From assembly GCA_028724545.1 (NCBI GenBank), contig JAQYCU010000039.1, positions 62,001 through 126,000 on the forward strand: a stretch of DNA of 64,000 nucleotides, written 5' to 3'. Shown here piece by piece: positions 18,685 to 28,263 of this stretch (position 1 is its first letter; each line of letters opens with the position of its first letter). A program made the position numbers and the translations under genes. The notes under the pieces were generated by a model. That model was not told where the DNA came from. It was given only the letters and a program-made list of their open reading frames with translations, and made no database searches. This stretch comes from a bacterium. Lineage in GTDB: Bacteria; Bacillota; Clostridia; Lachnospirales; Lachnospiraceae.

Positions 18685-19953
18685 ATGTTAAACAGGAAGA
18701 AGCAACAGGAAAACGATTTTCAACAGGAAAAAAAATACCAGTTTATACGGGAACAGATTCGTCCCCAGCGCAGGAAACAGGCACGCAACCTGCTTTGCTG
18801 GATTTTGGCGACGATTGGACTGGCATGTCTGGCCGGTGGCATTACAAGTGTTGTGATAACCGGAATGCAAAAAGGCAGTCAGGAAAAAAGCGCCAGTCAG
18901 GCAACTCTTTTGCCAGAGCAGTCTGCAGAGCCTGATGCCACAAATGCACCGGAATCCTCTGAAAAAGATGTTTCCAATAAGTCTTGGATGACACTGAAAA
19001 AATGGAACCGGTTATCAGAGGAACTTTCGGCTGTCGGTACAAATGCAGGTGGCTGCGTGGTTGGTGTCAGTGGCAAAGAAAATGCGAAGGACTGGTTTGA
19101 AAATAAAGACAATGGAAAAACAGTAACATATGGAATGATTATAAAAGAGAATGGCACAAGTTTTGATATTCTGACATCTTATGATGTTTTAAACGGCCAG
19201 TCAGAAGTAAATGTCATTTTGGAAAATGATGTCCGGACAAATGCCGAGATTTTAGGCAGCGATGCCCAGCTTAATCTGGCTGTCATCCGTATTGCAAAGG
19301 CGGGTATCAATCAGGATACGCTGTCAAAGATGACGGCAGCGAAAATGGGGAACGGCTTGAACTTAAAGAAAGGCACGAATGTGGTGGCAGTCGGCTGCCC
19401 GAATGGTGTGCTGCACTCTGTCGTAACAGGAACGATTACCAACGATACGGTTTCTGCATCGGTTACGGACGGAGAAGTAGAAATGTTTATAACAGATATG
19501 CCATATGCAAATGCAGGAAACGGTGTAGTTCTGGATTTGAATGAAAAAGTTGTCGGCATTATTACAACGGAGTTTAAGGAAACAACGGGAACAGCAGGGC
19601 TTTCCTTTATCAATATTTCCAGTGTCCGTGAGATAATCGAACGCCTGCAGAAAAAAGAAACGATTCCTTATCTTGGCTGCGAAGGGCAGACGGTGAGTGT
19701 TGCTATGGCAAATTCACATAATGTTGTTGCAGGAGCTTATATAACAGATGTGTATTCTGACTCACCTGCTTATAAAGGCGGCATGCGCGTGGCAGATGTG
19801 ATAACACATATTGATGGGCAGGAAATTACGGCAATGTCTGATATTCATCAGATATTGTTAAAGCACGAAAAGGGCGACACCATACGGTGTACCATTTCGC
19901 GCAAATCCGGTAAAAATAAAGTAAGTAAAGTTTTAAGAGTGAAACTGGGATAG
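18685..19953 (+). CDS. Membrane-anchored HtrA/DegP-like pseudo-protease with PDZ
   Basis: 422 residues: basic cytoplasmic stub, one membrane segment (about 36-59), Ser/Glu-rich linker, trypsin-like fold (about 115-325) and a C-terminal PDZ domain (about 330-422, SPAYKGGMRVADVITHIDGQ). The layout is that of Gram-positive HtrA. However, against DegP the triad positions are changed: His in the NNHVV motif is D167 (TSYDVL), Asp in the SDLAL-type motif is N197 (QLNLAV), and Ser in GNSGG is G280 (AGNGVV). So it should be proteolytically dead and may bind or scaffold envelope proteins. GAGGT precedes the ATG. Its 3' end overlaps the convergent aminotransferase gene by 21 bases. Confidence 0.88.
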   Translation: MLNRKKQQENDFQQEKKYQFIREQIRPQRRKQARNLLCWILATIGLACLAGGITSVVITGMQKGSQEKSASQATLLPEQSAEPDATNAPESSEKDVSNKSWMTLKKWNRLSEELSAVGTNAGGCVVGVSGKENAKDWFENKDNGKTVTYGMIIKENGTSFDILTSYDVLNGQSEVNVILENDVRTNAEILGSDAQLNLAVIRIAKAGINQDTLSKMTAAKMGNGLNLKKGTNVVAVGCPNGVLHSVVTGTITNDTVSASVTDGEVEMFITDMPYANAGNGVVLDLNEKVVGIITTEFKETTGTAGLSFINISSVREIIERLQKKETIPYLGCEGQTVSVAMANSHNVVAGAYITDVYSDSPAYKGGMRVADVITHIDGQEITAMSDIHQILLKHEKGDTIRCTISRKSGKNKVSKVLRVKLG

Positions 19954-21033
19954 AAGAACAGAGAGCAACGCATCGTTGTTCTCTTTTTTCATAAAACAGA
20001 AACGGATAAAGTGGTTGTCCAAAAAAGTAAAAGAAGAACAATCCCGAATCATCAGTCCTTTCTGGATAGCTGCTTCAAATAAACGCTCACTCGTCACATT
20101 TTCTTTCAGACTGCGAAGCAGGATAAAGTTAGCGTGAGGCTGATAATATTTGAAACTATCTTTGTGCTTATCGAGGAGATTGCAGATTCTTTTGCGTTCA
20201 GAAAAAATCAGCTCTGTTGTCTGACGGATATATTTGTCATCCCGGAACATAATTTCACCGGCGACAGAAGCAAGGGAATTAATGGTCCAGGGATTTTTGA
20301 AAGCATTCATCTTTTCTACAAATGACCGGTTCCCACAGATGGCATATCCCAGGCGCAGACCTGGTGCAGCAAAAAATTTAGAAATGCCACGCAGTACCAT
20401 CAGATTGTCATAACATCTGGTCAGGGGAACAGACGTGACAGAGTCATATTCTTCTGAAAATTCCACATACGTTTCATCTACCATTACAAAAATATTCTGT
20501 TTTTTGCAATGCTCTAAAATGGTACGCATTTTGTCCTGATGAATCTGCGTAGAGGTCGGGTTGTTGGGGTTACACAGCACCAGCAAATCAAAATCAGGTG
20601 TCAGTGCCTGGCATAACCTGGATTCATTCAGAAGAAAATCATCTGTTTCTTCCAGTGCAAAATAATGTATCTGGCCACCACTGAGAGAAATTTCGTGCTC
20701 ATATTCAGAATAAGTAGGCCCGAGAATGCAGGCTTTTTTTGGATGAATAAACTGGATAGCCAGTGAAATCAGTTCAGTAGAACCGTTACCCACCAGAATG
20801 TCTGCAGCATCCGTGTCAATATATTCGGCGATTGCCTTGCGCAGGGAAGTATATTCCCTGTCAGGATAAGAGGTGATGGCATCAATATGGGATGCCAGTT
20901 CGTTTTTTAGTTTATATGAAATTCCCAAAGGATTTACATTGGCAGAAAAACTAATGATATCCTCTTTTTTTATGCCATAAACCTGTTCTATTTTTTCTAA
21001 ATCGCTTCCGTGAAAATGTTCTTTTTGCTCCAT
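19933..21033 (-). CDS. PLP aminotransferase, CobD/HisC-like
   Basis: 366 residues from the ATG at 21033, preceded by TTAGGAAC; the frame is open further upstream without a better start. Fold-type I PLP enzyme: NPNNPT (155-160), D186 in MVDETYVEF binding the pyridine nitrogen, Schiff-base K219 in GISKFFAAPGLRLGY. The N-terminus (HGSDLEKIEQVYG, then FSANVNPLG) is the pattern of L-threonine-O-3-phosphate decarboxylase CobD rather than histidinol-phosphate aminotransferase, but no cobalamin gene is nearby, so the substrate is uncertain. It converges on and overlaps the HtrA-like gene. Confidence 0.85.
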   Translation of the reverse strand: MEQKEHFHGSDLEKIEQVYGIKKEDIISFSANVNPLGISYKLKNELASHIDAITSYPDREYTSLRKAIAEYIDTDAADILVGNGSTELISLAIQFIHPKKACILGPTYSEYEHEISLSGGQIHYFALEETDDFLLNESRLCQALTPDFDLLVLCNPNNPTSTQIHQDKMRTILEHCKKQNIFVMVDETYVEFSEEYDSVTSVPLTRCYDNLMVLRGISKFFAAPGLRLGYAICGNRSFVEKMNAFKNPWTINSLASVAGEIMFRDDKYIRQTTELIFSERKRICNLLDKHKDSFKYYQPHANFILLRSLKENVTSERLFEAAIQKGLMIRDCSSFTFLDNHFIRFCFMKKENNDALLSVLLSQFHS

Positions 21034-21126
21034 TGTTCCTAACCTCGGTTTCTTACTAATGATGTTTTTGCTGTATTGCATTATAGCACTACAGACTCTT
21101 TTAGACAATAATTCCCTACCCATTTT

Positions 21127-21179
21127 GGGCTGAAAGGGGGTTTTTTGGGTTGAAAGGGAGATAGAAAAAGTGATATACT
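21127..21179 (+). promoter_or_regulatory. Promoter with direct repeat, unknown four-gene operon
   Basis: TTGAAA (21150-21155), 18-base spacer, TATACT (21174-21179). The -35 box lies inside the second of two near-identical 12-base repeats, GGGCTGAAAGGG (21127-21138) and GGGTTGAAAGGG (21147-21158), spaced 20 bases. The repeat could be a regulator site overlapping the promoter. Confidence 0.6.
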
Positions 21180-21252
21180 AATAGATAAGTATACTCAGCA
21201 GATTATGACGAAAATTGTCCGTTAGGAGAAGGCTGGAGTGTGGAGGCTGTTT

Positions 21253-24200
21253 ATGAGAGAAAAAATCAATCAGACTGCAAAAGGGGTATTCCATTATCAG
21301 GTTTCACCTTTGCAGGTTACAGAAAAAGAAATACAAATCGAAGTGAATGCAGGAGAGCAAAAAGAACATATATTTACTGTTACGAATGAACTTGGTCGTC
21401 CAATGCGTGGGACGGTTACATCAGACTGCCATTTTCTGGAATTTCCAAGCAGTATTTTTCAGGGAGTCACAAACGAGATTACCTGTATTTTTCATGCTGA
21501 AACGCTGACTCCGGGAGAAACAGTAAAAGGAACAATCTGTATTGTTTCAGACTGTGGAACGAAAAAAATACCATTCACAGGAAATACGGGAGTGCCTTCA
21601 TGCGAAGTTTCCACGGGAAAAATAAAAGATTTATTCCATTTTACCAATCTGGCAAAAGAAAATGCAGATGAAGCATCATCACTTTTTAGAAATCCACATT
21701 TCGAGGAAGTTTTCCTATATCGTGACAATGCCAATATCGCTCTTTACCGCGGGCTGTCAAAGGGAACGAGTAAAGGAATGGCAATGGAAGAATTTTTGAT
21801 TGCGATTCATAAGAAACTGCCTATTCAGTTAAGTGTGAACAAAACAAATTTCCGGTATGAAGAATGTGAGCATAGTTTTACGGACCATTTTGTGCTGACA
21901 AAAGATAATTGGGGATTTGACGAATATCATATTAAGTCGGACAGCAGTTTCGTTGTTCCGGAACATAAGATTATCTGGTCAGATGATTTTACGGGCAATA
22001 AATATTCGATGGCTTTTCTGGTAGACGCCGATAAAATGATGCCCGGGAAAAATTATGCACGGATTACGGTTTCCACTGTCCGTCAGAAAATCGAGATTAT
22101 CATAGAAGCCACCAAAGCAGGAACAGACCATAAAATGATGGTGCAACGGCATCAGAAACAGCAGCAGACGTATCAGCTGATGCATCTGTATCTGGAGTTT
22201 TGTATGGGACATATTTCCAATGAAGAGTATCTGAATGAAGTTGGAAATATTGTGATGACGATAGAAAAAGAAGGTGTGTCACTTGTAAACCAGTTATTCC
22301 GTGTGCATCTTGGCATTATGGAACATCAGGATACAGTAGTCAAAAGTGGTCTTGCCTTTCTGGAAACACAGACAGAAAAATTAAAGGAAAAAGATGGCGT
22401 ACTCTATTGTGCTTATCAGTATCTGCGTGGATTGTGGGCAGAAGCGGATGAAGTGGTAGAAGAGTGCGTCAAAGAGATAGCGTCTTATTACCAGAAGGAT
22501 TCCAAAAACTGGAAACTTCTGTGGTTTTTGCTGTATCTGGCACCTGAGTACCAGTCGGAGCATCGGAAATACGAAGCCGTGGTAAACGTACTGGATGATG
22601 CGTGCAACAGTCCGATTATGTTTTTGGAAATATGCAGCATACTGAACGAAAACCCGGATTTGCTGATGGATGTCAGCAGGGGCGTATGCAGGGCTATACA
22701 CTGGGGCAGCAGACAGAAATATGTCAGCAGGACAGTCGCGCTGCGTTATTGCTATCTGGCAGGCCGTTTAAAGAATTTTTCAAAAGTCGTGCTGGAAGAT
22801 TTGTGTCGGTTTTACGAGCAGTATCAGGAAGAAGAGATTCTGGCAGCTGTCTGCAAAATGCTGATGAAGGGACAGATAATCAGTAAGGAAGCATTTTACT
22901 GGTACCAGCTGGGTGTGGAGCATAATTTAAAACTGACCGATTTATACGAATATTATATGTATTCAATTGATGAAAATCAGGAGATGAAACTGCAGGACAG
23001 CACATTGCTTTATTTTCTGTATGACAATCATCTGAGCGTTACCAAAAAGGCGATGCTGTATGCCTATATCGTGAAAAACAAAAATGAGATGCAGGAAACA
23101 TATGATTCTTACAAAACGATTATGGAAGAATTTACCCTGCATCAGTTAGAGGCCGGCAGAATCAACAACAGTTTTGCTGTATTATATGAAGAGTTTATCC
23201 GGGAAGAGTGTATCAATGAGCAGATTGCCAGACAATTGCCAAATGTTATGTTCTGTTATGAAATTCTTTGCGAGAATCCGGATATTGTGGGAGTATATGT
23301 AACCCATCGTGAACTGGAAGGGGAAGAATTTGTACCATTTATCAATGGAAGGGCAGTCGTACATATTTTTACGGAAAATTACCGGATTTTCCTGGCTGAC
23401 CAGATGGACAACCGTTATACACAAAGTGTTGCCTATACATCCAACAAGATGCTGCATTTAGATTATCTGGCACAGAGCTGTCTGGAAAAAAATGCAGATG
23501 ATTACCGTCTGCTTCTGTATCTGCAGGATAAGGCAGAACGCATTAACCGGACGGGAAAAGATGTAATGGATATCAGGCGGCGTGTATTAACGATTCCAAA
23601 TCTGAGCAGTTATCATTACCGTAAGGGATTTTGTACGCTGGTCAAATATTACTATGACAATTTTGAGGGAGAACTGCTGGATGAAACCCTTGCCAATCTC
23701 GACTGGAATGTTGTCAATCCGGCTGACAGGACACTGTTTGTCGAATATTGTGCCGTGCGCCGGTTCTTTGATAAGGCGATGGAAGGGATTGAAAAATATG
23801 GTTACAGCAGGATAGACGGAAAACGCTTGCTGAAAATATCATCGGATGCCTTTGCACAGAATATGGAAACAGAAAATTCAAGTCTTGTGAAACTGGCATG
23901 GTTTATTTTTGGGACAGGTCATTTTGATGAAAATATGATGCAGTACTTGTGCCGATATTATGTTGGCCCGATTAACGAGATGATGCAGATATGGCGTTAT
24001 GCGCAGGGATTTTCGATTCCGGTAAACCGTTTTTCGGAAAGAATACTGGCACAGATTATATTTACGGAAGAGATGTCACCGGATGCCTATGAAGTATTTT
24101 ATGAATATTATGATTCCGGCAGGGACAAATTGCTGATTATGGCATTTCTGAAGTTTATTGCTTATAAATATCTGGTGCATAGCTGGATGCTTCCGGACAA

Positions 24201-24804
24201 GATGTTTTCTTATTTTTACCGGGAGGTGCAGTTACAGGAAAATCAGTTCTGCCTGATTGCTGTTTTAAGATATTTGAGCAGAAAATCAGAACTGAGTGCC
24301 GAAGAAAAAACTTTTGCTGAATATAATATCAGCCGGCTGTATGAGAAAAAAATGGTATTTCCATTTTACAGTGATTTCTACGGAAAGATTACATTGCCGA
24401 TTCATATTATGGATGAATATTATGTGGAACATATTGCCAATCCGGAGTGTGAAGTAAAAATCCATTATCTGATTTCGTCAGGATATGAAACGGGAGAATA
24501 TGTCACAGAAACGATGCGTGACGTTTTTTGTGGCATCCGTGTGAAAGAGTTTGTACTGTTTCAGGATGAAATCCTGCAGTACTATATTTCGGAACTGCGT
24601 CCGGAAGGCGAAGTGATTGTAAAGAGTGCCAGCGTAAGTTTTGATGAAACAATGGATTATGAAAGAACCAGCAGCCGTTATCATATGCTGAACCTTATGA
24701 TGATAGCGCAGGAAATGAAAGAAGAAGGCACATTGATTGACATGATGAAAGAATATGCGCAGCTAAAGGAAAGTGTGAATATGCTGTTTCGTCCATTGGA
24801 TTAA
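21253..24804 (+). CDS. Giant Ig-like / helical-repeat protein (DUF5717-like)
   Basis: 1183 residues from the ATG at 21253, which has GGAGG six bases upstream; a GTG five codons earlier overlaps that site. An N-terminal beta-rich region (about 15-110, with PLQVTEKEIQIEVNAGEQ) looks like an Ig or major-sperm-protein-like sandwich, a second beta region follows to about 285, then about 600 residues of degenerate helical repeats and a beta-rich C-terminus. No signal peptide or membrane segment. It resembles the Clostridial family recalled as DUF5717; function unknown. First gene of a four-gene operon whose second gene encodes an Hsp70/actin-fold ATPase. Confidence 0.85.
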   Translation: MREKINQTAKGVFHYQVSPLQVTEKEIQIEVNAGEQKEHIFTVTNELGRPMRGTVTSDCHFLEFPSSIFQGVTNEITCIFHAETLTPGETVKGTICIVSDCGTKKIPFTGNTGVPSCEVSTGKIKDLFHFTNLAKENADEASSLFRNPHFEEVFLYRDNANIALYRGLSKGTSKGMAMEEFLIAIHKKLPIQLSVNKTNFRYEECEHSFTDHFVLTKDNWGFDEYHIKSDSSFVVPEHKIIWSDDFTGNKYSMAFLVDADKMMPGKNYARITVSTVRQKIEIIIEATKAGTDHKMMVQRHQKQQQTYQLMHLYLEFCMGHISNEEYLNEVGNIVMTIEKEGVSLVNQLFRVHLGIMEHQDTVVKSGLAFLETQTEKLKEKDGVLYCAYQYLRGLWAEADEVVEECVKEIASYYQKDSKNWKLLWFLLYLAPEYQSEHRKYEAVVNVLDDACNSPIMFLEICSILNENPDLLMDVSRGVCRAIHWGSRQKYVSRTVALRYCYLAGRLKNFSKVVLEDLCRFYEQYQEEEILAAVCKMLMKGQIISKEAFYWYQLGVEHNLKLTDLYEYYMYSIDENQEMKLQDSTLLYFLYDNHLSVTKKAMLYAYIVKNKNEMQETYDSYKTIMEEFTLHQLEAGRINNSFAVLYEEFIREECINEQIARQLPNVMFCYEILCENPDIVGVYVTHRELEGEEFVPFINGRAVVHIFTENYRIFLADQMDNRYTQSVAYTSNKMLHLDYLAQSCLEKNADDYRLLLYLQDKAERINRTGKDVMDIRRRVLTIPNLSSYHYRKGFCTLVKYYYDNFEGELLDETLANLDWNVVNPADRTLFVEYCAVRRFFDKAMEGIEKYGYSRIDGKRLLKISSDAFAQNMETENSSLVKLAWFIFGTGHFDENMMQYLCRYYVGPINEMMQIWRYAQGFSIPVNRFSERILAQIIFTEEMSPDAYEVFYEYYDSGRDKLLIMAFLKFIAYKYLVHSWMLPDKMFSYFYREVQLQENQFCLIAVLRYLSRKSELSAEEKTFAEYNISRLYEKKMVFPFYSDFYGKITLPIHIMDEYYVEHIANPECEVKIHYLISSGYETGEYVTETMRDVFCGIRVKEFVLFQDEILQYYISELRPEGEVIVKSASVSFDETMDYERTSSRYHMLNLMMIAQEMKEEGTLIDMMKEYAQLKESVNMLFRPLD

Positions 24805-24839
24805 CCGGACAAAAAAGCAAGACAAGGGAGGCAGGAGAC

Positions 24840-26123
24840 TTGGAAACAGGAAGAAATTTATTGGTTGGAATCGATTTGGGAAGCCGTATTACGCAAATCA
24901 ATTATTTTGATTTTACGTCTTATGAGCCAATAGCAGCAGGAAGAAATTGTGCTGGAGAAAGAATATATGAGATACCAACTTCGTTGCTGTTTGAGCCTGC
25001 TTCGGGGGAATGGTTCTGGGGGGATGAGGAACATCCTAAAAAGGACAACCTGGTTTGTTTTTCGGATTTTCTGGAAGATGTCAGCAGAGAGGAATATTTG
25101 GAAGGCAGCAACTATCGCATTGCAACATATGAAATTTTGAAGCGTTTTCTGGTAAAAGTGCTTAGTATTTTAAAAGAGTATGAGCCGGCGCAGAAGATAC
25201 GGAAACTTGTCATTACCGTAGAAAAAAAAGAAAAACGGCTGACGGAGTATTTATTGCAGATAGGCGAGGAACTGGGAATCCCCAAGGGGGGCGTTGTCGT
25301 TTGCAATCACAGACAGAGTTATATGTATTATGCCATCAGCCAGCCGAAAGAATTGTGGCTGAATAATGTCGGTATGTTTGAACTGGAAGGCGACAGGCTT
25401 ACGTATTCCCAGATAAATATAGACAGAAAGACAGAGCCGTATATCATTGGCGTGACGCAAAAGGATTTGTCGGATGACATAGAATGGCAGAAACTGGCAG
25501 AAGAAAATGAAGAACAGATTGCCTATGCGTTTTTAAATGCTGCCAACACCGTGTTGTACAAACAGCTGGTAACAACAATTTACATTACGGGAAGTGGTTT
25601 TGAGGCACCGTGGGCAAATGAAGCACTGCAGAAACTGTGTGCCGGAAGAAGGGTGTTCCGTGGGCAGAATCTTTTTACAAAAGGTGCCTGTTATGCAGCA
25701 AGAGAGTTGTCAGGAGAAGGAAAACTGGACTATTGCCTGTTTCTGGATGAAGAAATGATAGCAAGTAATGTATCGATTCGCCTGTATCATGATGCTGCGA
25801 TGCAGGATGTACTGTTAGCCAAAGCAGGAACCCTGTGGGCAGATGTGGATTGCAGCGTGGATGTGATTCCGGATGATGAAGACGAGATACAGATTATTAT
25901 ACAGGATGTACTGAAGCATGAAACGAGGGCGCATATGCTGTCGTTAAGTGGTTTTGCCGGGCGGAAAAACAAAATGACACGTTTTACCATCCGGCTGCGG
26001 TTTGCTGACAGAAATACCTGCATTGTTACATTAAAAGACAATGGATTTGGCGAATTTTGTCCGTCCAGTAACCGTGTGTGGGAACGTTATATCAAGTTGG
26101 AGGGAAGTACATGGGAAAACTGA
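24840..26123 (+). CDS. Hsp70/actin-fold ATPase-like protein (DUF5716-like)
   Basis: 427 residues from a TTG start at 24840 with GGGAGG eight bases upstream. The N-terminus LLVGIDLGSRITQINYFD is the phosphate-1 signature of the Hsp70/actin/sugar-kinase fold, and TTIYITGSGFEAPWANEAL (about 239-257) plus LFTKGACYAARE resemble the second-lobe adenosine and Hsp70 closing motifs. The C-terminal quarter (about 300-427) is beta-rich, perhaps a small substrate domain. It lacks the full DnaK substrate-binding domain. It resembles the Clostridial family recalled as DUF5716. It overlaps the next gene by 13 bases, so the products are probably made together. Confidence 0.82.
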   Translation: METGRNLLVGIDLGSRITQINYFDFTSYEPIAAGRNCAGERIYEIPTSLLFEPASGEWFWGDEEHPKKDNLVCFSDFLEDVSREEYLEGSNYRIATYEILKRFLVKVLSILKEYEPAQKIRKLVITVEKKEKRLTEYLLQIGEELGIPKGGVVVCNHRQSYMYYAISQPKELWLNNVGMFELEGDRLTYSQINIDRKTEPYIIGVTQKDLSDDIEWQKLAEENEEQIAYAFLNAANTVLYKQLVTTIYITGSGFEAPWANEALQKLCAGRRVFRGQNLFTKGACYAARELSGEGKLDYCLFLDEEMIASNVSIRLYHDAAMQDVLLAKAGTLWADVDCSVDVIPDDEDEIQIIIQDVLKHETRAHMLSLSGFAGRKNKMTRFTIRLRFADRNTCIVTLKDNGFGEFCPSSNRVWERYIKLEGSTWEN

Positions 26124-26950
26124 TTCAATGTGCCGGCTGCATTGCAAAAGAGCCGTATCATTTTAGACTGACCAAGACGAATGTTTATTCAATAGAAGAA
26201 GTCTGCTACTATATCCGTCACAATATTTATATGATGCAGGAAGAGATTTTTGATAAGGAATTTGTGCTTTGGCTGCGCAATGAACTTCATATGGACAAAA
26301 CGGCAGAAAAACTGGAACGTCTGATTCAGGAGCAGCACGATATCCGCGATATTGTAGTAACGATTTGCTGCAGCTGCGATTATTACGGGGAAGAAGAAAT
26401 CAATGAACTGATTCGTATTATGGAGGAAATTGACAGGCTGCCAATGTATGCCCGGAGAAAGAAAAAAGGGGACCATTATCTTGCCTGCAAGTCTTATGAA
26501 AAGGCAATCGAAGAATATGAAAAAATTCTGGAAAGTGATGAAATATTGCAGGCAGAGCCGGAAGTATATGGCAATGTTTTTCATAATATGGCTGTTGCCT
26601 ATGTGCAGATTGGAGAATTTCATAAGGCATCAGAACTTTTCCTGCAAGCCTATGAAAAGAATAACAGTGACGAATCGCTGGCGCAATGTATTTTTGCCCT
26701 CAGACTCAGCAAGGATGTGGAAGGATTCAAAAAACTGGCAAATGAATTGAAGATTTCCCAGGAAAAACAAAGTGCATGGGAACAGCAATACCAGAGGGCG
26801 ATGGAAAAAAGTGCTTCCCAGAAGGAAGTGTTGCAGATAGAAAAATTAAGAAATTTGTTAAAACACGGAAATGTAGAAGAATATTATGACAAAGTGCACC
26901 GGTTTATTGCCGGCTGGAAAGAAGATTACCGGAAACAGATTAGTGTATAG
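26111..26950 (+). CDS. TPR-repeat protein of the unknown operon
   Basis: 279 residues from the ATG at 26111 (GGAGGG site upstream; start lies inside the previous gene). The N-terminal 100 residues, beginning MGKLIQCAGCIAKEPYHF with CAGC, are unrecognised; residues about 120-215 hold two to three tetratricopeptide-like helix pairs (KKGDHYLACKSYEKAIEEYEK, then FHNMAVAYVQIGEFHKASELF, split here for length), which normally bind protein partners. The tail is charged and helical. Soluble. Position third in the operon suggests an adaptor for the ATPase-like protein or the giant protein. Confidence 0.8.
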   Translation: MGKLIQCAGCIAKEPYHFRLTKTNVYSIEEVCYYIRHNIYMMQEEIFDKEFVLWLRNELHMDKTAEKLERLIQEQHDIRDIVVTICCSCDYYGEEEINELIRIMEEIDRLPMYARRKKKGDHYLACKSYEKAIEEYEKILESDEILQAEPEVYGNVFHNMAVAYVQIGEFHKASELFLQAYEKNNSDESLAQCIFALRLSKDVEGFKKLANELKISQEKQSAWEQQYQRAMEKSASQKEVLQIEKLRNLLKHGNVEEYYDKVHRFIAGWKEDYRKQISV

Positions 26951-26970
26951 ATTGGTTCGGAGGATAGCAT

Positions 26971-28233
26971 ATGGCTTTTTGGAACAGAAAGAAGAAAAAA
27001 GACAGGCAGCAGGAAATGCTGGAAAAAGAAGCGCAGGAAAAGTTAGAAGAAATTCGTCAGAAGAAAATTTTCCAGCGCAAAAAAAAGCAGGAGGCAGCCA
27101 GACAGGAAGAAGCAGGGCAGCCACAGGATGATATGGAAAAGTACCGGACGGAAATCGTAAAGCCGGTTTACAAAAATGACCAGAAACGGTATGTTACAGA
27201 GTGCTGTCAGGCCATACAGGAAGCAGACCATCAGATTGAAAGTATCCGTAATGAATACCAGTCTGTTACCGATTATCTTCTGGATATCCAGAAAATAGAA
27301 CGTATGGGAAAGGAAGACCACAAAGGACTTCTGGAGGCAGCCAAAAATATTGTCAGACTGACGAAAGAGCGCAATCAGTATAAAGAACGTAATTTGTCAA
27401 TTTCGGACACGGTAATCCGTAAGTTTGAAACGTATGATGAAGAGCTGGTCGATGAAATCAAAAAGATGTATGATGCAGAAGCGTACCAGAAAGCCATTGA
27501 TGGCGATTTGGAAAAACTGCAGGAAGAAAAGAAAAAGTTGCGTCAGGAAAAGAAGGAAATTATAGAAAAGCAGAATGCATTAAAAAAGATTGCGAAAGTA
27601 TTGATTGTACTGATAGTTTCTTTATTTGTCCTCTTTGTGGCGATTTATTATGCGCTGCATGTAGATATGACATATCCGTATCTTGGAACGGTTCTGTTTG
27701 CAACCGTGATTTCTGTTATGATATTTATGGAGTCAAATCGCAACAGGCGTGATATGACAATGGCAGAACGCAAGACGGACAGGGCAGTGAGTCTGTTAAA
27801 TCAGGTGAAAATCAAATGCGTGAACAATCTGAATCTGCTGGATTATAACAAAGAAAAATTTGGCGTAAAAGATGCTGCCGATTTTGAACAGCTTTGGAAT
27901 GAATATTGCAAAGCAAAAGAATATGAAAGGAAATTCCGTGAAAATACAGAACAGCTGAATTATTATACGGATGAACTGCTGGCGATTCTGAAGGAAAACC
28001 AGATAAAGGACTGCGAGGTATGGATAGGGCAGGTTCTGGCACTTGTAGACAGCAGGGAAATGGTGGAAATCCGTCACGATTTAAACAGCCGGCGACAGAA
28101 ACTGCGAGAAAGAATTACCTATAATGAAGATGTCAAAAAGGAACTGGTTATGGGGATTAATGAAGTGCTACAGGAAAATCCGGAGAGCAAGGAGGAGTTT
28201 TTGGAAATTGTGGCGGCTTACAGCAAAAAATAA
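26971..28233 (+). CDS. Two-TM coiled-coil protein of the unknown operon
   Basis: 420 residues. The N-terminal 60 residues are an extremely basic/acidic run of Lys, Arg, Glu and Gln; coiled-coil helices fill about 60-205; two membrane segments lie at about 209-228 and 235-252, joined by a short loop; a second coiled-coil region runs to the C-terminus. Both long ends are therefore on the same side, most likely cytoplasmic. CGGAGG precedes the ATG, 20 bases after the TPR gene. Probably the membrane anchor for the operon's soluble proteins (inference from operon position). Confidence 0.8.
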   Translation: MAFWNRKKKKDRQQEMLEKEAQEKLEEIRQKKIFQRKKKQEAARQEEAGQPQDDMEKYRTEIVKPVYKNDQKRYVTECCQAIQEADHQIESIRNEYQSVTDYLLDIQKIERMGKEDHKGLLEAAKNIVRLTKERNQYKERNLSISDTVIRKFETYDEELVDEIKKMYDAEAYQKAIDGDLEKLQEEKKKLRQEKKEIIEKQNALKKIAKVLIVLIVSLFVLFVAIYYALHVDMTYPYLGTVLFATVISVMIFMESNRNRRDMTMAERKTDRAVSLLNQVKIKCVNNLNLLDYNKEKFGVKDAADFEQLWNEYCKAKEYERKFRENTEQLNYYTDELLAILKENQIKDCEVWIGQVLALVDSREMVEIRHDLNSRRQKLRERITYNEDVKKELVMGINEVLQENPESKEEFLEIVAAYSKK

Positions 28234-28263
28234 TGGAATTATTTTTACTGTATTCTTTGTAGG

